The notes beneath the pieces are model-generated. The model was given only the letters and a program-made list of their open reading frames with translations. It made no database searches and had not been told where the DNA came from. From CAVVAE01 sp963746185 (GTDB lineage Bacteria > Actinomycetota > Actinomycetes > Propionibacteriales > Nocardioidaceae), in assembly GCA_963746185.1 (NCBI GenBank), contig CAVVAE010000004.1:124001-188000 (forward strand): DNA of 64,000 nt. The letters run 5' to 3'. Positions 1-8,634 of the stretch are shown here, piece by piece. How positions within the stretch are numbered: position 1 is the stretch's first letter; every line of letters starts with the position of its first letter. The translations under genes and the position numbers were made by a program.

Positions 1-2
1 TC

Positions 3-845
3 GCCGTGCTGAGCAATGTCGCAGCAGGCATCGACCAAGAACAGGCGGCCAGGTTGCGGGCCGCGGGGGTGCCGGTGTTGGAGGGGACCGCGAGTGGTCT
101 GCTGGCGCTGCGCCATCTTCTCGACCACGCGCTCATCGGGCCACCGCGCACAACCGGAGCGGTGAACGCCGACCGCAGCGAGCGATGGCGCACCTGGTTA
201 GCATCGCCGGACGCCGATGCGACAGCAGCGTTCGACGTCCTGAGCGACTACGGCATCTCGAGCGTCCAGACCCGCCGCGCGGACTCGTCATCAGAGGCCA
301 TCGAGGCCGCAGAGAGCTTGGGATTCCCGGTCGTGCTCAAGACGGCCGAACCGGGGGTCGATCACAAGTCCGATGTCGCTGGGGTCATCACCGGCCTCGC
401 CGACGCCGCAGCGGTCGCCGCCGCCTACGACGACGTGAGCCAACGTTTAGGTGGCCGGGTCGTCGTACAGCACCAAGTCGTGGCCGGCGTCGAACTCGCC
501 CTCGGTGTGGTTCACGATCCGTTGCTCGGCCCGCTCGTCGTCGTTGCGACAGGAGGCAGTCTCGTCGAGGTGCTCGAGCAGCGGCAGGTGGCGCTGCCGC
601 CCCTGTCTGAAGCACTCGCCGAGGAACTGCTCGACCGACTTCCCGTCGTGTCGACGCTGCTCGGTGGAGTGCGCGGCCAACCACCCGCGAACCGCGCTGC
701 CGTGGTGCAGGCGATCGTGGCGGTCAGTCAGCTTGCGCTCGAGCTCGGGGACTCGCTGGCTGCGTTGGACGTCAACCCGCTGATCTGCGGTCCAGACGGA
801 GCTGTGGCGGTCGACGCTCTGTTCGTGCCATTCCCGGCTCCCTGA
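3..845 (+). CDS. Acyl-CoA synthetase (ADP-forming type) C-terminal part, 5' truncated by window
   Basis: The reading frame is open from the first base, so the gene starts upstream. The visible part opens with the tail of a succinyl-CoA-ligase-like CoA-binding domain (about residues 1-45) and then an ATP-grasp_5 domain. The segment FPVVLKTAEPGVDHKSDVAG is the typical lysine plus HKSDVxGV block of NDP-forming acyl-CoA synthetases, and ALDVNPL near the C-terminus is the conserved metal-binding end. Such enzymes ligate carboxylic acids to CoA with ATP or release them. The neighbouring acyl-CoA dehydrogenase suggests acyl-CoA catabolism, but the substrate cannot be read from the sequence. Confidence 0.85.
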   Translation, partial: AVLSNVAAGIDQEQAARLRAAGVPVLEGTASGLLALRHLLDHALIGPPRTTGAVNADRSERWRTWLASPDADATAAFDVLSDYGISSVQTRRADSSSEAIEAAESLGFPVVLKTAEPGVDHKSDVAGVITGLADAAAVAAAYDDVSQRLGGRVVVQHQVVAGVELALGVVHDPLLGPLVVVATGGSLVEVLEQRQVALPPLSEALAEELLDRLPVVSTLLGGVRGQPPANRAAVVQAIVAVSQLALELGDSLAALDVNPLICGPDGAVAVDALFVPFPAP

Positions 846-846
846 G

Positions 847-2088
847 TCAGAGCGGCGTTGCCTGCTCGGCGACCTCAGGGAAGGGCAGCGCAATCGGATC
901 GGCGGCAAGCTGGCTGCGGCCGTGCTCGTCGAACCGGTCGAGTCCGAGGTCGGCGGTGTCCACGACCTGGGTCTCCCCCTCGAGCACCAGGTCGGCAGCC
1001 GCGCGGGAGATGGCGGGACCCCACATCATCCCGTGACCACCAGCGGCGGCCACGGTCGTCCCAGCCACGGGCCCTTCGGCGGTGAGAAGCGGGCCAAGGA
1101 TGGGGAGGTGATCGGGTGTGAAGTCGATGGTCGCAGCCCACGCCTTGCGCAGCCCGAGCCGAGCCGTGATGGGCACTAAGGCAGCCATCCGCTGTCGAAC
1201 CTGGTCGTAGTAGGCCCAGTCGAACTCGTGGGCGACCCCGGCAAGCTCGTCGGGATTGCTCATCCCCCACAGCAGTCCACCCTCCTCGGGGCGCCAGTAG
1301 ATGCCGGAAGCGACATCGAAGACCATCGGGAGCCGGTGGGGATCTAGATCCGGGTGGTCCTCGGTGACGACGACCTGATGGCGAGCCCCGCCCACCGGAA
1401 TTCGCACACCAGCCTCGCGGCCGACGGCGGCCAAAGTGGGTCCTCCGGTGAGCACGACCCGATTCGTCGAGATGTCGCCGGCTGTCGTGCGAACCATCGT
1501 GACCTCGCCCTGCTCGCTCTCCAACCCAATGAACGCCGTGTGCTCGTGCAGCTCGACTCCAGACGTCGCCAGCGCCGCCGTGTAGGCCAGCACATTGCTC
1601 GGCGGGTCGATGTAACCGTCCCCCGGCGCGTAGGAAGCACCCAACGTCATCCCCGGCGCCATGGCCGGGTTCATCGCGTCCACGTCGTCGGCCTCGACCC
1701 AGCGCACGTCGAGCCCAAGCTGTTGCTGCATCGCGATCCGGGTTTTCGCGTGACTCGCCTCGACGTCGCTGAAGCACGGCATGAAGTAGCCCTGCTCGAC
1801 GAAGCCTGAGTCGATCGTTAGGTGCTCACGCTGAGTGCGGTAGAAGTCGCGGGTGAAGAGACCCAGCCGGACGGCCGTCTCGGTGCCACCCTGGGCCCTG
1901 ACCATCCCGGCGGCCCGAGAGCTCGCGCCCTTGCCCAACGTGCCCGACTCGATCAGCACGACGCGTCCGAGTCCGTGACGCTTGAGGAACCAGGCGCACC
2001 ATGCCCCGAGCGTGCCGCCTCCGACCACCACCGCATCCGCCGTACGTGGAAAGGCGTCGCCACTGGTCACAGCAGTCCACGCTGGCAT
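847..2088 (-). CDS. FAD-dependent amine/amino-acid oxidoreductase (DAO family)
   Basis: This 413-aa protein has an N-terminal Rossmann fold (VVVGGGTLGAWCAWFL, about residues 20-35) and the E-x-G of the adenosine-ribose site (LIESGTLGKGASSRAAG), both typical of the D-amino-acid oxidase/sarcosine dehydrogenase/GlpD superfamily. A late FAD-contacting GGHGMMWGPAISRAAADL segment is as in monomeric sarcosine- or dimethylglycine-oxidase-like proteins. There is no covalent-flavin Cys in a recognisable context and no signal peptide, so it should be cytosolic. It lies tail to tail with the CoA ligase (1 bp apart) and divergent from the acyl-CoA dehydrogenase (50 bp), suggesting a shared promoter region. 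The substrate is unknown. Confidence 0.85.
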   Translation of the reverse strand: MPAWTAVTSGDAFPRTADAVVVGGGTLGAWCAWFLKRHGLGRVVLIESGTLGKGASSRAAGMVRAQGGTETAVRLGLFTRDFYRTQREHLTIDSGFVEQGYFMPCFSDVEASHAKTRIAMQQQLGLDVRWVEADDVDAMNPAMAPGMTLGASYAPGDGYIDPPSNVLAYTAALATSGVELHEHTAFIGLESEQGEVTMVRTTAGDISTNRVVLTGGPTLAAVGREAGVRIPVGGARHQVVVTEDHPDLDPHRLPMVFDVASGIYWRPEEGGLLWGMSNPDELAGVAHEFDWAYYDQVRQRMAALVPITARLGLRKAWAATIDFTPDHLPILGPLLTAEGPVAGTTVAAAGGHGMMWGPAISRAAADLVLEGETQVVDTADLGLDRFDEHGRSQLAADPIALPFPEVAEQATPL

Positions 2089-2138
2089 AGACTGAACAGT
2101 CAGTCAAGGACGCTGTTGGACGAGAGACTTGGGGTGCC

Positions 2139-3305
2139 ATGTACGGCCTGTCAGAAGACGACCTCACGCTTCAGGCGACGGCGCGCGCGTTCGCCGACGA
2201 GCTCATTCCGTTCGAGGTGGAAGCCGAAATGGCGCGAGGTGAGCTGGCTGAGGGGATGGTGGACAAGCAGCGCTCGCGGGCCATCTCCCTGGGGCTCTAC
2301 GCCACCAACATGCCGGAGCGGTTGGGTGGCCGCGGCTGCACGAGCCTGCAACAGGTGCTCGTCCAGGAGCAGGCAGGCCGAGTGACCAATGCACTGGGTT
2401 GGGTGATGGGCACACCACCGCAATGGTGGGCGGACGTCGCCAACGACTACCAGCTCGAGCGATGGCTGCTGCCTTCGGTACGCGGAGAGACGGCCGAGTG
2501 CTACGCGATCACCGAAGCCGACGCCGGCTCTGACGTGGCAGGGATCCGGGCCACAGCACACCGCGATGGCGACGACTATGTGCTCAACGGCGAGAAGTGG
2601 CACGTCACGTCGTACAACGAGGCTGGCTACGCCTTCTTCCAGGCGATCCTCTCGGGAGGCGACCACGCTGGCGAGCACGCCTTGTTCGTGGTGGACATAC
2701 CGACGCCCGGCATGCGGGTGGTGCGGACTCCGGAGTACTCCCACACGATCGCTCACCACCACCCGATCGTCGCGTTCGAGGATGTCCGCGTGCCGGCGTC
2801 CCACCTCGTCGGTGGCGAGGGCGACGGGATGACGTTCTCGTACGAGTGGTTCCGGTTCGAACGGCTGATGGTAGCGGCGCGATGCCTGGGCGCGGCCGAC
2901 CGGCTGATCGAGGAGGCAACCGACTTCGCGCGTGACCGAATCGTCAGCGGCGAGCCATTGATCAAGCGCCAACTTGTTGCGGCGATGCTCGCCGACAGTC
3001 TTACGGAGTTGTTTGCGGCGAGGTCGATGGTCTATGAAACGGCCAAGTCGATCGATGAGGGAATCGACCGCAAGGTGGCGCACGCGCGCTGCGCGATGGT
3101 CAAGCTGTATGCGTCGGAGATGGCCGGTCGGGTCGCCGATCGAGCCGTCCAGATCTTCGGTGGCCGGGGCTACATGCGAGAGAACGTCGCCGAACGCTTC
3201 TACCGTGAGCTGCGCGTGGAGCGGATCTGGGAAGGTGCCAGCGAGGTGCAGCGGGTGGTCATCGCCGATCAGCTCGCGAAACGCGGCTTGAGCGCCCTCA
3301 TCTGA
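2139..3305 (+). CDS. Acyl-CoA dehydrogenase
   Basis: At 388 aa this is normal family length, with N-terminal, middle beta-barrel and C-terminal helical domains. The signature AITEADAGSDVAGIRATA (about residues 122-139) carries the flavin/acyl contact region. The C-terminal IWEGASEVQR matches the YEGTSEIQR block that holds the catalytic base in medium-chain-type enzymes, with E in place. It would oxidise an acyl-CoA to the enoyl-CoA using FAD and pass electrons to ETF. The second helix carries unusual NALGWVMGTPPQWW aromatics, suggesting a non-linear substrate (inference). ATG start; the upstream gap is shared with the divergent FAD oxidoreductase. Confidence 0.92.
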   Translation: MYGLSEDDLTLQATARAFADELIPFEVEAEMARGELAEGMVDKQRSRAISLGLYATNMPERLGGRGCTSLQQVLVQEQAGRVTNALGWVMGTPPQWWADVANDYQLERWLLPSVRGETAECYAITEADAGSDVAGIRATAHRDGDDYVLNGEKWHVTSYNEAGYAFFQAILSGGDHAGEHALFVVDIPTPGMRVVRTPEYSHTIAHHHPIVAFEDVRVPASHLVGGEGDGMTFSYEWFRFERLMVAARCLGAADRLIEEATDFARDRIVSGEPLIKRQLVAAMLADSLTELFAARSMVYETAKSIDEGIDRKVAHARCAMVKLYASEMAGRVADRAVQIFGGRGYMRENVAERFYRELRVERIWEGASEVQRVVIADQLAKRGLSALI

Positions 3306-3352
3306 CGCCCCCACCGCTTGCGTTCCGTTCACGGCGTGGCGCGCGGGTGCAT

Positions 3353-4030
3353 TCAGGTAGCGTGCGGGTCGTCCGCGAGCTCGACCGGTTCGGGGAGGGT
3401 CTGGGCGTTGTAGTCCACGATCTGCCAGCCGTAGTCATGGTGCTGCTCCAGCACGGTCCAGGCACAGTTCGACATTCCCGCGAGCATCTCGCTGAGCTCC
3501 AATGGCACACCGAAGAACGCGAGTACTCCGGTGCGCAACGACGCGCCATGACCGACCAACACAGCGGTCTGCCCAGGCTCGACCAAAGCCGCGGCCGCCT
3601 GGAGCACCTCAAGCATCCGAGTGCGGACCTCTTCGATGGTCTCCGCACCAGGGATCTTGACTTCCTCCTTCCCGGACCAGTAGCGCGCGAACTCCTCGGG
3701 AAACGCCTCCTGGAACTCCGCTCGGGTCAGCCCCTGCCGCGCCCCCACGTCGTACTCACGCAGCCGCTTGTCGAGCACCAGCTCCTGACCGGTGAGAGCC
3801 ACCAGACGCTCGCCCGTTTCGCGGGCTCGGGCCAGGTCGCTGGACCAGACGAAGGCGGGTTCGTACGACGCCAGAAACGGCGCTGCCCGCTCGGCCTGGG
3901 CAATGCCGAGCTCGTCGAGCGAGACGTTCGCGTGTCCTTGCGCCTTGCCGAGCAGGTTCCACTCGGTGCGGCCGTGACGCCAGAGCACGATCCGCCGAGG
4001 TTGCTCGGCGGGACCGGACAACGGGATCAC
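3353..4030 (-). CDS. Histidine phosphatase (phosphoglycerate mutase-like), GpgP-type position
   Basis: This 225-aa protein begins with the phosphohistidine motif VLWRHGRTEWN, with further branch-1 histidine phosphatase signatures (SSDLARARETGE and the late VGHGASLR). I place the start at the GTG overlapping the rsfS stop (GTGA), because homology begins about ten residues later; a longer frame to 4207 lies inside rsfS. In mycobacteria the gene directly after nadD-rsfS encodes glucosyl-3-phosphoglycerate phosphatase (GpgP), so synteny supports that role in methylglucose lipopolysaccharide synthesis. A general phosphoglycerate mutase-like phosphatase is the safe call. Translation is likely coupled to rsfS. 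Confidence 0.88.
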   Translation of the reverse strand: MIPLSGPAEQPRRIVLWRHGRTEWNLLGKAQGHANVSLDELGIAQAERAAPFLASYEPAFVWSSDLARARETGERLVALTGQELVLDKRLREYDVGARQGLTRAEFQEAFPEEFARYWSGKEEVKIPGAETIEEVRTRMLEVLQAAAALVEPGQTAVLVGHGASLRTGVLAFFGVPLELSEMLAGMSNCAWTVLEQHHDYGWQIVDYNAQTLPEPVELADDPHAT

Positions 4031-4452
4031 GGAGCCGACCCACTCCCGTCGAGGGGCGAAGACCCTGGACCGCCGCGTCCGCTCGACACCGACTCGGGCA
4101 GCTTGATCGTCGGGCAGTCGCGCCAGATCCGCTCGAGGGAGTAGTAGGTGCGCTCTTCGTCGTGCTGCACGTGAACGACGATCTCGCCGTAGTCGATCAG
4201 CACCCATCGTCCGTCGCGTTCGCCCTCGCGTCGGATCGGCTTGGCGCCGGCGTCTCGGAGCTTCTCCTCGATCTCGTCGACGATCGACTTGACCTGCCGG
4301 TCGTTCGGCGCCGAGCAGAGCACGAACGCGTCAGTAATGACGAGCTGCTCAGAGACGTCGAACGCGATGATGTTCTGGGCCAGCTTGTCCGAGGCCGCCT
4401 GCGCGGCGATGATCACGAGCTCGGTCGCTCTTTCAGTTGCAGTCACTGCCAT
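4027..4452 (-). CDS. rsfS: Ribosomal silencing factor RsfS
   Basis: This 141-aa protein is of the RsfS/Iojap (DUF143) family. IIAFDVSEQLVITDAFVLCS followed by NDRQVKSIVDEIEEKLR, then GERDGRWVLIDYGEIVVHV, is the family core. RsfS binds ribosomal protein L14 (uL14) and blocks subunit joining during starvation. It lies 18 bp downstream of nadD and overlaps the next gene by four bases, so nadD-rsfS-phosphatase should form an operon, as in other actinobacteria. The tail after the core (about residues 115-141) is Pro/Gly/Ser-rich and probably disordered. Confidence 0.95.
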   Translation of the reverse strand: MAVTATERATELVIIAAQAASDKLAQNIIAFDVSEQLVITDAFVLCSAPNDRQVKSIVDEIEEKLRDAGAKPIRREGERDGRWVLIDYGEIVVHVQHDEERTYYSLERIWRDCPTIKLPESVSSGRGGPGSSPLDGSGSAP

Positions 4453-4470
4453 CTTTCCTGTGCGGAGCCT

Positions 4471-5130
4471 TCATGATTTCGAATCTTCTGGTGGTGTGTC
4501 GTCGTGGCTGGAACGTGCGGCGTCGGGAGCCGTCTGGTAGAGGCTGCGCTTGGTGATGTACTGCACCACACCGTCGGGCACCAAGTACCACACCGGCTCG
4601 CCTTTGTGCGCTCGGGCGCGGCACTCTGTGGAGGAGATCGCCAGCGCCGGCACCTCGATGATGTCGACGCGATCGGCTGGCAGACCCTCTAACGTCTTGG
4701 AGTCAATCGTCGTACCCGGTCTCGTACATCCGACGAAGTGTGCCAACTCGAAGACCAAGTCGGCATCGTGCCAGGTGAGGATCTGGGCGAGGGCATCAGC
4801 ACCGGTGATGAAGAAGAACTCGGCGTCGGGACGGTCCTTGCGCAGGTCGCGAAGGGTGTCGATGGTGTACGTCGGCCCGCCCCGGTCGACGTCGACCCTC
4901 GACACGGAGAACCGTGGGTTGGAGGCGGTGGCGATCACCGTCATCAGGTAGCGGTCCTCGGCGGCCGACACGACGCGGTCGGATTTCTGCCAGGGCTCAC
5001 CGGTGGGCACGAAGACGACTTCGTCGAGGTCGAACCAGGCTTGCACTTCCGACGCGGCTACCAGGTGGCCGTGGTGGATGGGGTCGAACGTGCCACCCAT
5101 GACCCCGACTCGTCGCGGCCGCTGCGCCAT
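4471..5130 (-). CDS. nadD: Nicotinate-nucleotide adenylyltransferase NadD
   Basis: This 219-aa protein transfers AMP from ATP to nicotinate mononucleotide, making deamido-NAD. The nucleotidyltransferase signature GGTFDPIHHGHL occupies residues 12-23, with the HxGH histidines at 19-22. The second signature near the C-terminus, ISSTECRARA, is the ISSTxxR phosphate-binding block. The length is typical. It is the first gene of the nadD-rsfS-phosphatase operon and follows a small membrane-protein gene that is often found here in actinobacteria. Confidence 0.95.
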   Translation of the reverse strand: MAQRPRRVGVMGGTFDPIHHGHLVAASEVQAWFDLDEVVFVPTGEPWQKSDRVVSAAEDRYLMTVIATASNPRFSVSRVDVDRGGPTYTIDTLRDLRKDRPDAEFFFITGADALAQILTWHDADLVFELAHFVGCTRPGTTIDSKTLEGLPADRVDIIEVPALAISSTECRARAHKGEPVWYLVPDGVVQYITKRSLYQTAPDAARSSHDDTPPEDSKS

Positions 5131-5172
5131 CAGCGCGAGCCCTTCATGGAGCCTGCATTGAGGGGGCGCCCA

Positions 5173-5319
5173 TCAGGGATGCGGCCGACCTTTGCCGAAC
5201 ATCAGCAGGCCCACCAAAAGGAGCAGGAGGAGCCCGAACGAGACGAGGCCGATAACGATGGGTGACGCCGGCAGGTCGCGGGTCTGCTCTTCGGCCGCAG
5301 CCAGCTGGATCAGTGTCAT
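5173..5319 (-). CDS. Small single-pass membrane protein upstream of nadD
   Basis: A 48-aa frame runs from the ATG at 5319 to the TGA at 5173. The product has a short polar N-terminus (MTLIQLAAAEEQTRDLPASP), one strongly hydrophobic segment (about residues 21-41, with six leucines in a row) and a basic C-terminal tail (GKGRPHP). That pattern indicates an N-out/C-in or tail-anchored single-span protein. It is co-directional with nadD (42 bp upstream) and probably leads that operon. No function can be assigned. The support is the coherent membrane topology and position rather than homology. Confidence 0.65.
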   Translation of the reverse strand: MTLIQLAAAEEQTRDLPASPIVIGLVSFGLLLLLLVGLLMFGKGRPHP

Positions 5320-5473
5320 GAGGCCAGGCTATCTGGTGTGAGACGGGTCCGGTGCGCCTGCTGCCCGACGAGCGGCTCCACTCGCCGCCTTGCCCTAGCA
5401 CGCGTGGCTATGGGCTCCCTCGTTGCGGGGACAAAGGAGTTGAAGCCCGGCGTCTCCCGCGAGAGCATGCGGC

Positions 5474-6031
5474 GTGCAACGTGTTGTGTTGGTGACCGGA
5501 CTTCAGGCGGCGGGCAAGTCGACGATCGGGCCCATGTTGGCCGCTCGCCTTGGACCACCGGCAGCCAGTTTCGACGGTGACGTCCTGCATCGGATGGTGG
5601 TGGCTGGCCGAGACAGCATGACCAGCACGCCGTCGCCGGAGGCGTTCCGCCAGCTCAGCCTTCGCTATCAAGGGGCCGCCCTGCTCGCCCAGCACTACGC
5701 GGACAACGGTTTCGACTTCGTCTACAACGACATCGTCCTCGGCGCATTCGTGTCGGACTGGATGGAGCGGATCACGGGTGCGCAACGCCATCTCATCGTG
5801 CTGGCGCCCTCCGTCGACGCGATCGTGGAACGCGAGGTCGCTCGCGGTGACGGAAACTCCTACCGGGACTGGCAGGGTCCGGGTGCCTCTCTCGCAGAAG
5901 CTGTCGAGTCGCTGGCCGTAGGGCTTGACGAGATTCCCCGGCGCGGGCTGTGGCTCGACACCAGCGAGGACAGCCCCGAAGAAGTCGTCGAGCAGATCTT
6001 GGCCGACGATATGCGTGGCTCGCTCTACTGA
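5474..6031 (+). CDS. P-loop AAA/kinase-like protein (zeta/CPT-like fold)
   Basis: This 185-aa protein has Walker A GLQAAGKST at residues 9-17, a following acidic DGD that resembles the substrate-side aspartate of small-molecule kinases, and a late LWLDTSEDSPEEV helix-strand typical of chloramphenicol-phosphotransferase/zeta-toxin-like kinases. It starts at a GTG. There is no adjacent antitoxin-like gene, so a toxin role is unlikely. The phosphorylated substrate is unknown; an antibiotic or a nucleoside-type metabolite is possible. It is monocistronic on the plus strand, divergent from the nadD operon. Confidence 0.75.
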   Translation: MQRVVLVTGLQAAGKSTIGPMLAARLGPPAASFDGDVLHRMVVAGRDSMTSTPSPEAFRQLSLRYQGAALLAQHYADNGFDFVYNDIVLGAFVSDWMERITGAQRHLIVLAPSVDAIVEREVARGDGNSYRDWQGPGASLAEAVESLAVGLDEIPRRGLWLDTSEDSPEEVVEQILADDMRGSLY

Positions 6032-6097
6032 CGCGGCCCGGTCGCTTCCCGCCAGTCGTCGTACCGGCTGAGGCACCTGGCGGCGTACCGTCGGGGC

Positions 6098-7528
6098 ATG
6101 ACGGGGAGTCGTGCATACATCGCGGCGGCGGTGGCCTGTCTCGCCTGCGCGTGTACGACGGACGAGCCCTCGCCCGGTGCGGAAGCCGTGTCGAGCACGT
6201 CGCCATCATCGGCCGTGCCGTCGACAGCCAGGACGACGACGTCGAACACCACAGCCGCTCCCGCTCCGGCTGTCCACCGCGAGCCACTCGCGCTCGCCGT
6301 CAACATTCACCGTTCCGCGCTGCGGCTCACTGAAGCGCAGGCGAGGCGGATCATCGCGGGCAACGTCGCGACATGGTCTCAGCTCGGTCAGCGCGGCGGC
6401 GCGTTGAGGGTCCGGACCAGCGAGGGGGCTCTGGACGAGGCGGCGGGAGACGCGGGAGTAGTGGCCGTCGTCCCCGCATCGGCCGTGACTCCGTTCGTGC
6501 AGGTCGCCATCGTGGGTGACGTCGACCCGCTGGTGCACCCGGCGCGCTACCCGATCACCGTCAAAACGGGTGAGGAGCCACCGACGGTGACCACGATGAC
6601 GATCGTGGGCGACATCATGCTCGGGCGAGGGGTCGGCGCGGCCACGCCGAACGACCCCGGCTCCGCGCTTCAACCACTCACGCGGCGCCTCGCAGCCGCC
6701 GACCTGACGATCGGCAACCTGGAGAGCACCCTCTCGAAAGACGGCCCGCCGCAGCAAGGCGGCGACTCGTTCGATGCTGACCCTCGCGTCGTCGGAGCGC
6801 TCACTGATGCCGGCTTCGACCTGCTCTCGCTAGGCAACAACCACACCGGTGACTTCGGCGACCGGGCGTTGCGCCAGACGGTGGCAAGGCTCGACGCTTC
6901 AGCCATCGAGCGCGTTGGCGCCGGGGTTGACCGGCGCGACGCCTGGCAACCGGCCGTATTCGAGCACGTCGGTGTGCGGTTCGGCTTCGTCGCGTTCAAC
7001 GCGATCGGCGAGACGCCCCGCGCCACCCCGAACTCCCCAGGCGCAGCCGAGGTGCGGATGCAGCCACGCACCGGACCTATCAACCAGGCTGACCTCCGTC
7101 GAGTCACCCGAGCGGTGAGTCGACTCGACCGGCAGGTGGACGTCGTCGTCGTACTCCCCCACTGGGGTGATCAGTACACCGCCGAACCCGTGGCCGACCA
7201 GCGCACCGTCGGCGCCGCGCTGATCGACGCAGGTGCCGACATCGTCGTCGGCGGACACCCACACTGGGTGCAGGGAATCGACGTCCACGATCGGCAGCTG
7301 ATCGTCAACTCACTCGGCAACTTCGTCTTCGACATGGACACAGTGCAGACGAATCAGGGCGTGATGCTCGAACTGGTGTGCTGGGACGACCGGCTGATGT
7401 CGGTGCGCTTCGTCCCGTACGTCATTGGTGCGGACTTCGCACCGCGTCCCGTCGGAGATCCCGAAGCGAGCCGGATCCTGCGTCAGATGTGGCGCGCCAG
7501 CGACCCGCCGTTCGAGACATCACGGTGA
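6098..7528 (+). CDS. CapA-family lipoprotein with N-terminal phosphate-binding-protein-like segment
   Basis: This 476-aa protein starts with a lipoprotein-type signal peptide (hydrophobic AAAVACLACAC, likely lipidated Cys at 17 or 19) and a Ser/Thr/Pro-rich linker to about residue 60. Residues 60-150 resemble part of a PstS-like solute-binding protein: L77-L96 reads LTEAQARRIIAGNVATWSQL, very like the helix and GKITNWxxLGG motif of that family. From about residue 166 (MTIVGDIMLGRGVG) runs a CapA metallophosphatase-like domain, with NLESTLS, LGNNHTGDFG, PHWGDQY and GGHPHWVQG carrying the expected metal ligands. CapA/PgsA proteins act in poly-gamma-glutamate or capsule handling at the cell surface. 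It converges on the M28 peptidase gene with a 9-bp overlap. Confidence 0.85.
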   Translation: MTGSRAYIAAAVACLACACTTDEPSPGAEAVSSTSPSSAVPSTARTTTSNTTAAPAPAVHREPLALAVNIHRSALRLTEAQARRIIAGNVATWSQLGQRGGALRVRTSEGALDEAAGDAGVVAVVPASAVTPFVQVAIVGDVDPLVHPARYPITVKTGEEPPTVTTMTIVGDIMLGRGVGAATPNDPGSALQPLTRRLAAADLTIGNLESTLSKDGPPQQGGDSFDADPRVVGALTDAGFDLLSLGNNHTGDFGDRALRQTVARLDASAIERVGAGVDRRDAWQPAVFEHVGVRFGFVAFNAIGETPRATPNSPGAAEVRMQPRTGPINQADLRRVTRAVSRLDRQVDVVVVLPHWGDQYTAEPVADQRTVGAALIDAGADIVVGGHPHWVQGIDVHDRQLIVNSLGNFVFDMDTVQTNQGVMLELVCWDDRLMSVRFVPYVIGADFAPRPVGDPEASRILRQMWRASDPPFETSR

Positions 7529-8539
7529 CGGCGCGAGCCAACCCCAGACGAGGCTGCCGGTGCGGTTGAGCTGACGGGGGTCCACGACAGAAGGCACGTC
7601 GGCGGCACTGTGGTAGGCGGCGTACGACGTCCCGCCGACCCGCGCAGCCGGCACCCCGGCCAGCTCGAACGACCAGTGATCACTGGACGTGTTGGTGCAC
7701 GGAACTGCCGCAACATCAACCCGCTCGGCAGTGCGGAGGAGAGCGCGGCGCAGCACAGGCGGCTCGACACCACCGGTACAGACGGGCACGACCGTCCCCA
7801 CGCCGACACGATCCATTGACACCATGCCGGTGATCGCTCTCCGCTCCGCGGCAGGCATGCGGGCGACCATCGCGCGCGAACCGAAGTGGTGCAGGGCGTC
7901 ACCGTCGCCGCGCGGTTCCTCCGCCCCGAACGCCACGAACATCACCGGAAGCCGGGTGCCATTGCTGGCGGCCACGCGCGCCAGCTCGAGGAGCATGGCG
8001 ATGCCCGACGCGTTGTCCTCGGCGCCTGGCGCTTGCGGCACCGTGTCGAGGTGCGCGCCGACAACAAGGTGCGGTTCAGTGGAATCAAAGTCGACTGAGG
8101 TCGCAATGACGTTGGTACTCTTCCCGGCTGGCACGTCGACGCCCCACGAGTTGCCCGCCGGTACGCGGAGCTGCTGGCGTCGTACGTCGTAACCGTGGCG
8201 GGTGAACTCGCGTTCGACCCAGTCAGCGGCCCTCCGGTACGACGCGGAGCTAGCCTCACGAGGACCGACCTCGCCAGCCAGGAACCGCACGGTGTCCATC
8301 GCCTGTGTTGCAGCGAAGACGACCGGTTCTGGCGAAGGTGTGGCGCTAGTCGAACCAGTGGTCGAGCCAGTGGTCGTGGCGGTCGACGTGGTGGGGGTCG
8401 TTCCCAGTGGTGGAGTCGTCGTGGTCGGGGTCACGCTGCTTGCCTCGCCAGACCCTTTTGGCGTGGCGTCGTCTGTGCAGCCGGCCAACACCATCACCGC
8501 CACCGCGATGACGAGCCCAGGCAGCCTCACCGTCCCCAC
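7520..8539 (-). CDS. M28-family zinc aminopeptidase, secreted lipoprotein
   Basis: This 339-aa protein has a lipoprotein signal ending in VLAGC (Cys at about 21), then a long Thr/Ser/Pro linker (to about residue 75) and an M28 peptidase domain. The two-zinc site is complete: His in VVGAHLDTV, Asp in EDNASGIAM, the Glu pair in FGAEEPRGDG, Asp in MVSMDRVG and His in AAYHSAADV. It should cleave peptides or amino-acid conjugates outside the membrane. The start is a GTG. The 3' end overlaps the convergent CapA gene by nine bases. Confidence 0.9.
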   Translation of the reverse strand: MGTVRLPGLVIAVAVMVLAGCTDDATPKGSGEASSVTPTTTTPPLGTTPTTSTATTTGSTTGSTSATPSPEPVVFAATQAMDTVRFLAGEVGPREASSASYRRAADWVEREFTRHGYDVRRQQLRVPAGNSWGVDVPAGKSTNVIATSVDFDSTEPHLVVGAHLDTVPQAPGAEDNASGIAMLLELARVAASNGTRLPVMFVAFGAEEPRGDGDALHHFGSRAMVARMPAAERRAITGMVSMDRVGVGTVVPVCTGGVEPPVLRRALLRTAERVDVAAVPCTNTSSDHWSFELAGVPAARVGGTSYAAYHSAADVPSVVDPRQLNRTGSLVWGWLAPSP

Positions 8540-8634
8540 GCCGGTCAGCCTGCGAGGCCGCAGCCACGCGTGTCAACTCTGCGACCGCGTAAATGCCTCG
8601 ACAGGGCAAGCCGCCGCGGGCAGACTCGGCAGCC

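Noticed and set aside
5474..6031. Zeta-toxin type toxin-antitoxin module
   Set aside because: The P-loop protein stands alone, with no small antitoxin-like gene on either side.
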